Source of the DNA: Marinobacter subterrani
Lineage (GTDB): Bacteria; Pseudomonadota; Gammaproteobacteria; Pseudomonadales; Oleiphilaceae
Assembly (NCBI RefSeq): GCF_001045555.1
Contig: NZ_LFBU01000002.1
Coordinates: forward strand, 682,001-746,000
Reading direction: 5' to 3'
Length of the DNA: 64,000 nucleotides
Positions 17,065-26,883 of this stretch are shown here, piece after piece. Under the pieces are notes generated by a model that saw only the letters and a list, made by a program, of their open reading frames with translations, was not told where the DNA came from and searched no databases. The position numbers and the translations under genes were made by a program. Within the stretch, counting starts at the first letter, position 1. Every line of letters begins with the position of its first letter.

Positions 17065-17070
17065 TATAAT
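17065..17070 (+). promoter_or_regulatory. Perfect -10 box just before mrcB
   Basis: TATAAT lies 6 bp before the preferred mrcB ATG. No good -35 is found 16-18 bp upstream. If used, transcription would begin about at the start codon. Confidence 0.35.
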
Positions 17071-17076
17071 CGGCCC

Positions 17077-19407
17077 ATGAAAAAATCGAACTCATCTTCC
17101 CCGTCCAGGCGAAAGCCCTCCCGCAAGTCATCGAATAACGGTCGCAGGCCGTGGTTCTGGCGTTTCATGTTCCGGCTCCTTGCCATTGGCCTGGTGCTGC
17201 TGGCGGGCTGGACGGTCTACCTGGATGCGGTGATCACCGCGCGTTTCGAGGGGCGCCGGTTTGAAGTGCCCTCACGGGTCTACGCCCGCCCGCTGGAACT
17301 GTTCGACGGGGCCAGTGTCAGCGTTGGAGCCCTTGAGCGGGAGCTGGAACTATCCGGTTTTGAGCGAGGCGCGGCCGGGGCGCCAGGCAGTTACCAGCGC
17401 GATGGCGGGCATTTCACGATCCGCACCCGCGGCTTTTCCTTTCCCGACGGTGATGAGCCTGTCCGCAAGATCGCGTTGACGATTTCGGGCGACCGGGTCC
17501 AGGACTTCCGGGTCATTCAGGGCGAGGACGCGCCAATCGTTCGCCTGGCCCCCGCCCGGATTGGCGGGATCTATCCGGCGCACAAGGAAGACCGGGTTCT
17601 GGTGGAGCTGGCTGAGGTCCCGGCCCTGCTGCCGGCGACCCTGTTGGCTGTGGAAGACCGCAATTTCTATGATCATTTCGGGCTTGCGCCGCTGTCCATT
17701 GGTCGGGCCATGCTGGCCAATATCCGGGCCGGGCGTATTGTTCAGGGGGGCAGTACCCTGACTCAGCAACTGGTCAAGAACCTCTTTCTGACCCGCGACC
17801 AGACGCTGCTGCGCAAGGCTAACGAGGCCCTGATGTCGGTCTTGCTGGAACTGCATTATGAAAAAGATGACATCCTGCAAACCTACCTGAACGAGGTCTA
17901 TCTGGGGCAGGCCGGAACGCGCAGCATTCACGGCTTTGGCCTGGCCAGCCAGTTCTACTTTGGCCAGTCCCTCAAGGACCTGGAGGTTCAACAGATCGCC
18001 CTGCTGGTGGGCATGGTCAAGGGGGCGAGCTTTTACAACCCACGGCGTAACCCCGACCGGGCACTGGAACGCCGGAACCTGGTGATTTCGGAAATGGAGC
18101 AGGCGGGCCTGATCGAGCCGGAACGTGCTGCCCGGGCCAGGGGACTCCCGCTCGGCGTTACCGATCGCCCTTCCTATTCCGAGAACCTCTATCCCGCCTA
18201 TATCGACCTGGTGCGCCGGCACCTTGCCCGTGACTACAAGGAAGAGGACCTTCGCACGGAAGGCCTGCGAATATTTACCACCCTGGACCCGGCCATCCAA
18301 TACGCCGCTGAATTCGCGGTATCCGATACGCTGCCACGCCTTGGTGGCGAGGCGCTGGCCAAGTCACTGGAGGCTGCCCTGGTGGTGACATCCAAGGATT
18401 CCGGCGAAGTCCTGGCCCTGGTCGGTGGCAAGGACCCGCGGTTTTCCGGGTTCAACCGGGCGCTGGATGCGAATCGCCAGATCGGCTCGCTGGTCAAACC
18501 GTTCATCTATCTGTCGGCACTACAGCAGCCCGAGCGTTACACCCTGATGACGCCGGTGCTCGATAAATCCTTCATCCTGGAGTTTGATGACGGCCGGCGC
18601 TGGCAGCCAAAAAATTACAGTGGCAAAGAGCGTGGCGAGGTGCCGTTGCACGAGGCGCTCTCCCATTCCTACAACCTGCCGACGGTGCGGGTTGGCCTGG
18701 ATATCGGTGTGGATGTGGTCAGCGACACGCTGACGGCGTTCGGAGTCGATACACCGATTTCCCGATATCCCTCCATGCTGCTGGGGTCGATTTCCCTGAG
18801 CCCGATTACCGTTGCCCAGATCTATCAGGGGCTGGCAACGTCCGGCTTCAACACCCCGTTGAGAACGATCCGGCAGGTTACTGACGCCAGTGGCGAGGCG
18901 CTTTCCCGATACAACCTCGAGGTTGAGCAGGTCGCCGATCCGGCGGCCGTGCATCTGGTACAGTACGCCATGCAGGAGACCATGCGAGAGGGCACCGGGC
19001 GTTCCGCCTACAACACCTTGCCGCGGCAATTGGCCCTGGCTGGCAAAACGGGCACCACGGACAACGGCCGGGATTCCTGGTTCGCCGGGTTCAGTGGCGA
19101 TTTGCTAGCCGTAGCCTGGGTAGGCCGGGATGATAACGGTGGCACACCGCTGACCGGCGCCAGCGGGGCGTTGCCCGTCTGGACGCGCTTTATGGCACAG
19201 ATACCGCAGCACAGTTTCTCGCCGGTGGTGCCGGACGGAGTCAATTACCACTGGGTAAATTCCGAGCGCCAGGCGCTGACCGACAAATACTGCGAGAATG
19301 CCCGTTTGTTGCCATTTATCGCCGGCAGCGAACCGACCCAGACAGTTTCATGCTCCGGAGCCCTTGAGCGGCGAATCCGGGGCTGGTTTGAAGGATTATT
19401 TCAATGA
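17077..19407 (+). CDS. mrcB: Penicillin-binding protein 1B
   Basis: Class A bifunctional peptidoglycan synthase, about 776 aa from the chosen start. A short basic cytoplasmic tail and one membrane span (residues 28-52) are followed by a UB2H-like region. The GT51 glycosyltransferase has catalytic Glu193 in Glu-Asp-Arg-Asn-Phe-Tyr-Asp-His and the Gly-Gly-Ser-Thr-Leu-Thr-Gln-Gln motif. The transpeptidase has nucleophile Ser471 (Ser-Leu-Val-Lys), a Ser-Tyr-Asn motif and Lys657-Thr-Gly. A TTG start at 17035 would add 14 non-conserved residues, so I prefer the ATG at 17077. Its stop overlaps the following lipoprotein gene by four bases. LpoB-type activation is expected but no lpoB is seen. Confidence 0.95.
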   Translation: MKKSNSSSPSRRKPSRKSSNNGRRPWFWRFMFRLLAIGLVLLAGWTVYLDAVITARFEGRRFEVPSRVYARPLELFDGASVSVGALERELELSGFERGAAGAPGSYQRDGGHFTIRTRGFSFPDGDEPVRKIALTISGDRVQDFRVIQGEDAPIVRLAPARIGGIYPAHKEDRVLVELAEVPALLPATLLAVEDRNFYDHFGLAPLSIGRAMLANIRAGRIVQGGSTLTQQLVKNLFLTRDQTLLRKANEALMSVLLELHYEKDDILQTYLNEVYLGQAGTRSIHGFGLASQFYFGQSLKDLEVQQIALLVGMVKGASFYNPRRNPDRALERRNLVISEMEQAGLIEPERAARARGLPLGVTDRPSYSENLYPAYIDLVRRHLARDYKEEDLRTEGLRIFTTLDPAIQYAAEFAVSDTLPRLGGEALAKSLEAALVVTSKDSGEVLALVGGKDPRFSGFNRALDANRQIGSLVKPFIYLSALQQPERYTLMTPVLDKSFILEFDDGRRWQPKNYSGKERGEVPLHEALSHSYNLPTVRVGLDIGVDVVSDTLTAFGVDTPISRYPSMLLGSISLSPITVAQIYQGLATSGFNTPLRTIRQVTDASGEALSRYNLEVEQVADPAAVHLVQYAMQETMREGTGRSAYNTLPRQLALAGKTGTTDNGRDSWFAGFSGDLLAVAWVGRDDNGGTPLTGASGALPVWTRFMAQIPQHSFSPVVPDGVNYHWVNSERQALTDKYCENARLLPFIAGSEPTQTVSCSGALERRIRGWFEGLFQ

Positions 19408-19979
19408 AAGTCAGAACCACGTTGAAAACAGGCTGCATGCTTGCCGCGCTGGCTCTCGCCGGCTGCGCCTCTGGCCCGAGCGGCGGAATCTACGTGCCGA
19501 TAGGCGCCGAACCTGCCAGGGCCCCGGAGCCGCCGAGAACCGGTACTGCGGAGGAAGAGCCGCCGGTCTGGCGCAAAAGCGAGCAGCCCGAAGTGGCGCC
19601 AGTACCGCAGGAGGCGCCCCGGACCCGCTCCCCGAGCTACAGTGAGTCGGGCGAGGGCCTCTCGCCGGCGGCTCTCAGCCTGGTGCACGACGCGGACCGA
19701 TTGCTGGGGCAGGGTGATACTGCCGGGGCGATTGCCCAGCTCGAACGGGCACAGCGGATTTCGCCACGCTCAGCGGAGGTCTACTTCAAGCTTTCGGAAG
19801 CCTATGTGGCCAATGATCAGTTGGGGGCTGCCGAACAGTTTACCCTCAAGGGACTGTCCCTGGCCGGGAACAACACCCGGCTGCAGCGGGCGGGCTGGTT
19901 GCTGCTGGCGGATATCCGGCGGGCAAGAGGCAATGTGGCGGGCGCGGACCAGGCGGAAGCCCGGGCTGCGGCTTTGTAA
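19404..19979 (+). CDS. TPR-containing lipoprotein
   Basis: 191-aa lipoprotein: signal peptide with lipobox Leu-Ala-Gly-Cys (Cys21), Ala at +2, which favours the outer membrane. A Pro/Glu-rich linker to about residue 80 is followed by about two to three TPR helix pairs (Ala-Gln-Leu-Glu-Arg-Ala..., Ala-Glu-Val-Tyr-Phe-Lys-Leu). It overlaps mrcB by four bases and is therefore coupled to PBP1B. In Pseudomonas a lipoprotein gene follows mrcB too. A role in activating or scaffolding PBP1B from the outer membrane, analogous to LpoA/LpoB, is inference. Confidence 0.82.
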   Translation: MKVRTTLKTGCMLAALALAGCASGPSGGIYVPIGAEPARAPEPPRTGTAEEEPPVWRKSEQPEVAPVPQEAPRTRSPSYSESGEGLSPAALSLVHDADRLLGQGDTAGAIAQLERAQRISPRSAEVYFKLSEAYVANDQLGAAEQFTLKGLSLAGNNTRLQRAGWLLLADIRRARGNVAGADQAEARAAAL

Positions 19980-19983
19980 GTGA

Positions 19984-20005
19984 AGCCCCTGCGCAGGCAG
20001 GGGCT
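19984..20005. terminator. Stem-loop between convergent genes
   Basis: A perfect 9-bp stem AGCCCCTGC/GCAGGGGCT with a four-base loop lies between the two convergent genes. There is no T-run on either side, so efficiency is uncertain, but it can serve both directions. Confidence 0.5.
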
Positions 20006-20026
20006 CTGGTCACTGTTCCCTGAGAA

Positions 20027-20989
20027 TCACGGAAGCAGCGGAATCGGTTCTGCCTGCACTTCGGTGTCAGCAACCACTGTTACGTTCTGAGTACCCTGGA
20101 AGTCCAGCGCATCGTCGATTTCGTTGTCATCGAGCTGGCAGCTGTAGCTGATGGTGTAGTCGCCGGCCGGCAGGAAGGCTGCGGTGTAGGTGTACAGGCC
20201 AGACAAATCCTCGTTGGAAACCGGAACTGCCATGAGCGGTTGTACGTCTTCGCTGTTGACATTGATATCTGTGGGTTCAATGTCAGGCCCTTCGAAAACG
20301 TAGACCGACCCTGCATAGTTATCGGCGCAATCATTAGCCGCCTGATCGTCGTCCAGGCGAGTCTGCTGGATTAACGGGTAGTCAACTTCTCCGTTAATAG
20401 ACCCCACCTGAAGGTTGCTGACCAACCGGAGCGACGGTTTCAGCAGGTAGTCTGCGAGTGACTTACCTTGCGGATCGACAAGGGATTTCCGGACATCAAA
20501 ATCGATGGTGAAGTCTGTCGTGGTGTCCGCGGCTACGAGAAAATTGCCCTTGAGTTTTAATACACTGGAGGGGACCGCCAACGTTTTGAGGTCGTCAGGC
20601 GCGTCTTCAGTTATTACATAAGAGTCCGACAGAGAATCGTCGTCCGTGTCGGAATCCTCAACATTGATGTTCAGTCTCAGTTCCGAGTACTGGCCCGCGG
20701 GCACTTCTTCGTCAGTAATCAGGGGAGCGCTAAGGCCGTCCTGGTATTCCAGAAGGTTCAATGATTTTGGTTCATCAAAGGTGAACTCTACCCAATCGCC
20801 ATCGGCCGGTTTCAGAGACATCCCGGTAAAAGAGATGGTTACGTTGGAGAGATTCGTCGTCGGCGCGTCGGTTACACCGAACGAAACCGTGCCCGTGGAA
20901 CTGGTGGACTGGCCGCCATCCCCGCCACCACAGGCCGCAATGCCTGCAGCCAGGGCTGAAACCGTGAAAAGCTGGATCGAACGTTTCAT
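20027..20989 (-). CDS. DUF4382-type lipoprotein
   Basis: 320 aa from an ATG with TGGAGG five bases upstream (the frame is open four codons further). Lipobox Ile-Ala-Ala-Cys (Cys20) is followed by a Gly/Ser-rich linker. Residues about 38-170 begin Gly-Thr-Val-Ser-Phe-Gly-Val-Thr-Asp-Ala-Pro, the opening of DUF4382 domains (a beta-sandwich found in surface lipoproteins). The second half also looks like a beta-sandwich, ending in a carboxypeptidase-regulatory-like part (Ala-Gly-Asp-Tyr-Thr-Ile-Ser-Tyr). Acidic composition fits a halotolerant marine cell. It is divergent from the ECF sigma operon; no function is known. Confidence 0.85.
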   Translation of the reverse strand: MKRSIQLFTVSALAAGIAACGGGDGGQSTSSTGTVSFGVTDAPTTNLSNVTISFTGMSLKPADGDWVEFTFDEPKSLNLLEYQDGLSAPLITDEEVPAGQYSELRLNINVEDSDTDDDSLSDSYVITEDAPDDLKTLAVPSSVLKLKGNFLVAADTTTDFTIDFDVRKSLVDPQGKSLADYLLKPSLRLVSNLQVGSINGEVDYPLIQQTRLDDDQAANDCADNYAGSVYVFEGPDIEPTDINVNSEDVQPLMAVPVSNEDLSGLYTYTAAFLPAGDYTISYSCQLDDNEIDDALDFQGTQNVTVVADTEVQAEPIPLLP

Positions 20990-21214
20990 ATAGACCTCCA
21001 TGGCTTATTTTTCAGGAATCGTAGCGAAGCAATATCGCTACCTGACCCGGGTAAAACGACCGCAGAGAAGGCAGAGTTCCGGTTTTTTTGTTAACGTTTC
21101 CTCATCTTCCCGTCGCTTTGGGCCGGTGATTCCGGGACAGCAGCAAATGCATCGGGCCGGCAGTCTGTTATAAACTGCGCTGTTTGAATCAACCTACGCA
21201 GGTAAACAACGGCT

Positions 21215-21802
21215 TTGGCAATATTTCCTTTCAAGCCTTCTAAGGCCCGGCGCTTTGAAATACTGGTGCAGCCCCATCTGGAGGCCATGTACCGGTTTGC
21301 GTTCCGTTTGGCGGGGCAGCAGCAGGACGCCGAAGATCTGGTTCAGGATGTGGTAGCCAAGCTTTACCCGCGGCTGGATGAGCTGGAGTCTGTGGAGCAG
21401 TTGCGGCCGTGGCTCAATCGGGTGTTGTATCGTCAGTTTATTGATCAGGTCCGGCGCAGGAACCGCCAGGGTGATCGCTCGCTGACGGAATTGATTGGGG
21501 CGGAAGGTCAGGCAGACTGGCTGGACAGCCTGGAATCCGATCACGTGGGGCCGGATCTGCAACTCGAGCAGGCCCGGCTGGGGCCGGTTCTGGATAGGGT
21601 GCTGGCAACGCTGACGCCGGATCAGCGAACTCTGTTGTTACTCCATGATGTCGATGGCTGGCGCCAGGAACATCTGGCCGAGGTTCTGGATATTCCGGTC
21701 GGCACTGTAAAATCCCGGTTGCACCGTTGCCGGGCCGCCTTGCGAAAAAAATTGCAGCGGGAACTGGAACCCGTCGAGCCGGTCGGACGTGTGGGGGAGT
21801 GA
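21215..21802 (+). CDS. ECF-type RNA polymerase sigma factor
   Basis: 195-aa group 4 sigma factor. Region 2 spans about residues 18-85 with Asp-Ala-Glu-Asp-Leu-Val-Gln-Asp, and region 4 about 125-180 with a helix-turn-helix ending Ile-Pro-Val-Gly-Thr-Val-Lys-Ser-Arg-Leu-His-Arg. The start is a TTG at 21215, with AGGTAA about nine bases upstream; the next ATG (21287) would cut region 2. The anti-sigma gene follows after 4 bp, the standard ECF pair. The promoter region 21002-21214 is shared with the divergent lipoprotein gene. Its target promoters cannot be read reliably. Confidence 0.92.
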   Translation: MAIFPFKPSKARRFEILVQPHLEAMYRFAFRLAGQQQDAEDLVQDVVAKLYPRLDELESVEQLRPWLNRVLYRQFIDQVRRRNRQGDRSLTELIGAEGQADWLDSLESDHVGPDLQLEQARLGPVLDRVLATLTPDQRTLLLLHDVDGWRQEHLAEVLDIPVGTVKSRLHRCRAALRKKLQRELEPVEPVGRVGE

Positions 21803-21806
21803 GGTG

Positions 21807-22508
21807 ATGACGATGACCTGTAAAGAAACCCGGGCGAACCTGCCCACCTACATCATAAACGGGCTTTCCCCGGCCGAGCATGACCAGGTTGTGCAGCACC
21901 TGGCCAGTTGTGATGCCTGCAATGAGGTGCTTGAGTCAGAGCGTGTCCTGAACGAGGCCTTGCGTGAGCGATTCGTTATCCCGCCACCGTCGCCGGATTT
22001 TGAGCAGCGTGTTTTTGCCGCATCCGGGAAAAACGCTGATGGCGGCTGGAGCCACTCGGTACTGGGCGGAGCCATCGCGGCAGCGCTTGCTCTGGGGGTC
22101 GGCCTGGGGGTTCTGCTGAATTCCGGCGGCCCGGCAGAGGGTGATGCGTCCGGTCTCGGTTCTGTGGCCTCTGTGGCAGTGGATGCTGAAAAGCCGGAGG
22201 CGCCTGTTGTGGCGCCTGTGGATAAAACCGTTCGTCTGGCATTCCGGTCTGGTGAGGCTCTGGAAAACGTTACCCTGACGCTGGAACTGCCGCCGAATGT
22301 GGAGCTTGCCTCCTGGCCCGGCCGCCGGAAACTCAGTTGGCAGGTCAGTCTTGAGGCGGGTGAGAATGTTTTGTCACTGCCTTTGAAGCTGCTCTTTCCA
22401 GGCGCGGGTGAGCTGGTGGCGCGACTGGATACCGGCGATCGTCAGAAAACCTTCCATGCTCCGATTCCTGAGTACCCGGAACAGCCGGTTGAGGATCCAG
22501 AATCATGA
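21807..22508 (+). CDS. Anti-sigma factor with zinc-finger (ZAS) domain
   Basis: 233-aa membrane anti-sigma factor. The N-terminal zf-HC2/ZAS motif His-x3-Cys-x2-Cys (His-Leu-Ala-Ser-Cys-Asp-Ala-Cys) is near residue 33, a single membrane span at about 85-103, and a periplasmic domain of about 130 residues that looks like a beta-sandwich. The ATG at 21807 is eight bases after GGGGGAG; the frame also allows a GTG at 21789 overlapping the sigma gene. The topology implies it holds the sigma factor at the membrane until a periplasmic signal arrives. Its stop overlaps the next gene (ATGA). Confidence 0.88.
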   Translation: MTMTCKETRANLPTYIINGLSPAEHDQVVQHLASCDACNEVLESERVLNEALRERFVIPPPSPDFEQRVFAASGKNADGGWSHSVLGGAIAAALALGVGLGVLLNSGGPAEGDASGLGSVASVAVDAEKPEAPVVAPVDKTVRLAFRSGEALENVTLTLELPPNVELASWPGRRKLSWQVSLEAGENVLSLPLKLLFPGAGELVARLDTGDRQKTFHAPIPEYPEQPVEDPES

Positions 22509-22933
22509 AGTTTGACCGTCTCTCCCGGAGCATTTTGTCGGCCGGGTCGCTGGTTTTTTTGCTGCTGGCACCGATGATAACGCTGGCCAGTGACGATCTG
22601 GATGTTACCATGCGTATGGTAACCGACGATGTTGAGCTTACAGATTCAGTGGTTCGGGAAATTGAACTGCCCCGGGTTGTTGAAAGGCCCGAAACCGCGG
22701 CCGAGCCCGGTTCAAAGGGTCTTGAGGCATCCAGGGGTGGGCGGGACGCCAGGGAAGTCCGTGAACGGGGACGCGAGTTCGGTGAAGCCGTGTCCGAGAG
22801 CGCCCGGCAAACCCGCGATCTGATGGAACGCGATCTGTTGGAAGAGGGCCGGCCCGACAGGCCGGATCGCCGTGAAGGACTCGAGCGCCCCCAGCGCCCC
22901 GAACTGCCGGATGCTGCGGGACGAGAGCGCTGA
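22505..22933 (+). CDS. Exported highly charged protein, unknown
   Basis: 142 residues, no family recognised. A signal peptide (residues 1-29, hydrophobic core Leu-Val-Phe-Leu-Leu-Leu-Ala-Pro, cleavage near Thr-Leu-Ala-Ser) precedes a mature part dominated by Arg, Glu, Asp and Pro. This part includes an Arg/Glu-rich probable helix (about 72-105) and an Arg-Pro-Asp/Glu-Arg-Pro tail that should be disordered. It overlaps the anti-sigma gene by four bases and is followed 53 bp later by the TPR/barrel gene. By context it could be a periplasmic ligand or linker of the sigma system, but this is inference only. Confidence 0.75.
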   Translation: MKFDRLSRSILSAGSLVFLLLAPMITLASDDLDVTMRMVTDDVELTDSVVREIELPRVVERPETAAEPGSKGLEASRGGRDAREVRERGREFGEAVSESARQTRDLMERDLLEEGRPDRPDRREGLERPQRPELPDAAGRER

Positions 22934-22986
22934 AACTGAGTTGCTAAGCCAGCCCGTCCTGTGATGAACAATCCGGAGAAATCTGT

Positions 22987-24309
22987 TTGCTGGCGCACTG
23001 GCTTGCCCTTTCCTTATCCGTTTTACTGGTGGCTCCCCTTGGGCTTCAGGCGGCCGAAACCGATGCCGGAATGGAGCAGCTCCAGGACGGCATTCAGTCG
23101 TTTGAAAGTGGCAACCTGCAGGCCGCCAGGGCGCACTTTGAAAACGCCATCGCTGCCGGCCTGACATCCCCCTCCCTTTTCTACAATCTGGGCGTTACCT
23201 GTTACCAGCTCGGGGACTATGCAGCCGCCGAGACGGCCTTCCGGGCATTGCTGGACGGTTCAAGTGGTTTCCTGGCGCGTTATAACCTCGGCCTCGTGGC
23301 ACTTGAGCGAGGGGATTCCAGGGCGGCCCGGGGCTGGTTCGAGCAATCCGCTGCCGACGGTTCTCCCGACAAGATCCGGGCCCTGGCCCTTGCCCAATTG
23401 CGCAAGCTTGGTGAAGCCGGTCAACAATCAGGCCGCCGAACCGAGCGCCGGGCCTATCTGGCCCTATCCGGCGGTTATGATTCCAACATTGCCGGTTTGC
23501 CGGAGGCCTCCGCCTCCAGTGAAGGCGGCATCTTCCTCGATGCACTGGCGGCCGGAACACTTGAACACCCGGCTGGCGCCCGCTCCCGCTTCGCCCTGGA
23601 AGTGGCGGCTTACGCCCGAAAATACCCGTCTGAAGGAAATTACGACACCCGTGTATTGCAGGGGCGTGCGGGCTGGACGGAAACGCTTGTCGACGGGGAG
23701 CGAGGTGCTGTGGTATCGGTTGTGCAGTCGTGGTTCGACAGTCGCTCCCTGGAACGTCGCTACGGGGTTGAAGGCTTCTATCGCTGGAACCGATGCCCGT
23801 TGGTGGGTAGCCCTGAGCAATGCGGCGTGAGCCTCGCAGCAGGCACTGTGAATGGCGGCCCGGATTATGGCGCCTACGATGGCCAGTGGTATCGGGCCCG
23901 ACTGCACGCACTCAGGTATTACCGAAGCTGGCGCTTTGATGGCGAGTACACCCTTGACATCAATAATCGCCGGGACCTGCGTACTGCAGAGGAATTTATC
24001 AGTGTGTCACCCTACCGACATACCCTGGAAGTGGCGGCTCGTTACCGTTGGCGGCCGGATATTGTCGTCGGTGCCCTGGGCTCCGTTCGCCACAGCCGTT
24101 ACCAGAGCCCCCATGTAGTGTTGGCCTCGGCCGGTGAGAGCGGGCGCCGAGAGGATAGCCGGGTTGAGATTGGTTTACTGGCAGAGCAATCGCTGAATGC
24201 GCGATGGCTGGTGCGGGGAGAGTGGCGGGTTCGTGATAACAGCAGCAGTCTGGCTCAGTACGGTTATACCCGCCAGACGGTCATGGTCACCCTGGAAGGT
24301 GCTTTCTAG
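22987..24309 (+). CDS. TPR domain plus outer-membrane beta-barrel protein
   Basis: 440 aa. Signal peptide (about 1-22, ending Leu-Gln-Ala-Ala), TPR helices at about 28-145 (Leu-Phe-Tyr-Asn-Leu-Gly-Val..., Ala-Arg-Tyr-Asn-Leu-Gly-Leu), then about 290 residues of alternating aromatic/polar strands ending in Phe, the terminal signature of outer-membrane barrels. This TPR-plus-barrel layout resembles surface-protein-assembly modifiers (Slam-like) or PgaA-type porins; I cannot decide which. The start is TTG, eight bases after CCGGAG. It is the last gene of the ECF operon and probably an envelope component controlled by it. Confidence 0.78.
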   Translation: MLAHWLALSLSVLLVAPLGLQAAETDAGMEQLQDGIQSFESGNLQAARAHFENAIAAGLTSPSLFYNLGVTCYQLGDYAAAETAFRALLDGSSGFLARYNLGLVALERGDSRAARGWFEQSAADGSPDKIRALALAQLRKLGEAGQQSGRRTERRAYLALSGGYDSNIAGLPEASASSEGGIFLDALAAGTLEHPAGARSRFALEVAAYARKYPSEGNYDTRVLQGRAGWTETLVDGERGAVVSVVQSWFDSRSLERRYGVEGFYRWNRCPLVGSPEQCGVSLAAGTVNGGPDYGAYDGQWYRARLHALRYYRSWRFDGEYTLDINNRRDLRTAEEFISVSPYRHTLEVAARYRWRPDIVVGALGSVRHSRYQSPHVVLASAGESGRREDSRVEIGLLAEQSLNARWLVRGEWRVRDNSSSLAQYGYTRQTVMVTLEGAF

Positions 24310-24325
24310 CCCTGTCGCACAGGGC
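24309..24325. terminator. Stem-loop after the ECF operon
   Basis: GCCCTGT/ACAGGGC, a perfect 7-bp stem with CGC loop, begins at the last base of the barrel gene's stop codon. There is no T-run. It lies between convergent genes and may act in either direction. Confidence 0.4.
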
Positions 24326-24344
24326 CAGAAGGCCGGGTGGGCAG

Positions 24345-25587
<1,243 letters not shown>

Positions 25588-26868
25588 TCAGAGCGTGGCC
25601 ATGACTCGCTTGGCCGCCGCCGTTGTATGGGCAATATCTTCTTCTGACAATGCCGCGCTGGTGAAGCCGGCTTCAAAGGCGGAGGGTGCCAGATAGATAC
25701 CCTCTTTCAGCATACCCTGGAAGAACTTCTTGAACCGCTCCACATCGCAGGCCATCACCTGGTCGAAACGGGTAACCGTTGGCGCTTCGGTGAAGAAGAA
25801 ACCGAACATGGCGCCGGCGCCCTGAACGGTCAGGGGGACGCCGGTGGCGTCGGCGGCCTCCTTCAGCCCCCGGCAAACGGCATGGGTTTTCTCGGTCAGG
25901 CGATCGTGAAAACCGGGCTCGGATATAGCGTTCAGCGTTGTCAGGCCCGCGCACATGGCGAGTGGATTTCCGCTCAGGGTGCCAGCCTGGTAGACCGGGC
26001 CCAGCGGCGAGATGTGTTCCATGATTTCCCGCTTGCCACCAAAGGCGCCCACCGGAAGCCCGCCGCCAATCACCTTGCCCAGAGCCGTGAGATCCGGCGT
26101 CACGCCAAACAAGCCCTGGGCGCCGCCCAGGGAGACCCGGAAGCCGGTCATTACCTCATCGAAGATCAGCACCGTGCCATACTCGTCGCAGACCTCTCGC
26201 AGAGCTTCAAGGAACCCCGGTACCGGCGGGATGCAGTTCATGTTGCCGGCCACCGGCTCCACGATAATGGCGGCAATCTCGTCGCCTATCTTGTTGAAGG
26301 TCTCCCGGACACCCTCGATGTCGTTGTAGGTCAGGGTAAGGGTGAGTTGGGCAAGGCTGGCCGGGATACCCGGTGAATTCGGTACGCCGAGGGTCAGTGC
26401 GCCGGAGCCGGCCTTGACCAGCAGGGAGTCCACATGACCGTGGTAGCAGCCTTCGAACTTCACGATCTTGTCTCGACCGGTGTATCCCCGGGCCAGCCGG
26501 ATTGCGCTCATGGTTGCCTCGGTACCGGAGTTCACCATGCGCACCAGATCGATGGAGGGCACCAGTTCGCAGACCTTTTTGGCCATCTCGGTCTCAAGCG
26601 CCGTAGGTGCGCCATAGCCGACGCCCAGATCGACCTGGGCGTGCAGGGCATCCTTGATGCGCTGATCGCCGTGGCCAAGAATCATTGGTCCCCAGGAGCC
26701 AATGTAGTCGATATAGCGCTGGCCATCCTCGTCATACAGGTAGGCGCCCTCGGCGTGGTTGAAGAAGATGGGCGTTCCCCCGACACCGCGGAAGGCCCGG
26801 ACCGGAGAATTTACGCCACCGGGAATGTATTTCTGCGCCTGCTCGAACAGGGTTTCGGAGTGCGTCAT
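25588..26868 (-). CDS. hemL: Glutamate-1-semialdehyde 2,1-aminomutase
   Basis: PLP-dependent enzyme forming 5-aminolevulinate from glutamate-1-semialdehyde in tetrapyrrole synthesis by the C5 route. 426 aa. Signatures: [10 protein letters not shown] near residue 18, Asn-Ser-Gly-Thr-Glu-Ala near 122, Phe-Asp-Glu-Val-Met-Thr-Gly-Phe-Arg near 243, and the PLP lysine in Leu-Gly-Lys-Val-Ile-Gly-Gly-Gly near 265. It lies 15 bp after thiE, giving a thiD-thiE-hemL order seen in many gammaproteobacteria. Confidence 0.96.
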   Translation of the reverse strand: MTHSETLFEQAQKYIPGGVNSPVRAFRGVGGTPIFFNHAEGAYLYDEDGQRYIDYIGSWGPMILGHGDQRIKDALHAQVDLGVGYGAPTALETEMAKKVCELVPSIDLVRMVNSGTEATMSAIRLARGYTGRDKIVKFEGCYHGHVDSLLVKAGSGALTLGVPNSPGIPASLAQLTLTLTYNDIEGVRETFNKIGDEIAAIIVEPVAGNMNCIPPVPGFLEALREVCDEYGTVLIFDEVMTGFRVSLGGAQGLFGVTPDLTALGKVIGGGLPVGAFGGKREIMEHISPLGPVYQAGTLSGNPLAMCAGLTTLNAISEPGFHDRLTEKTHAVCRGLKEAADATGVPLTVQGAGAMFGFFFTEAPTVTRFDQVMACDVERFKKFFQGMLKEGIYLAPSAFEAGFTSAALSEEDIAHTTAAAKRVMATL

Positions 26869-26883
26869 GGGTCTGGGCTCCTG

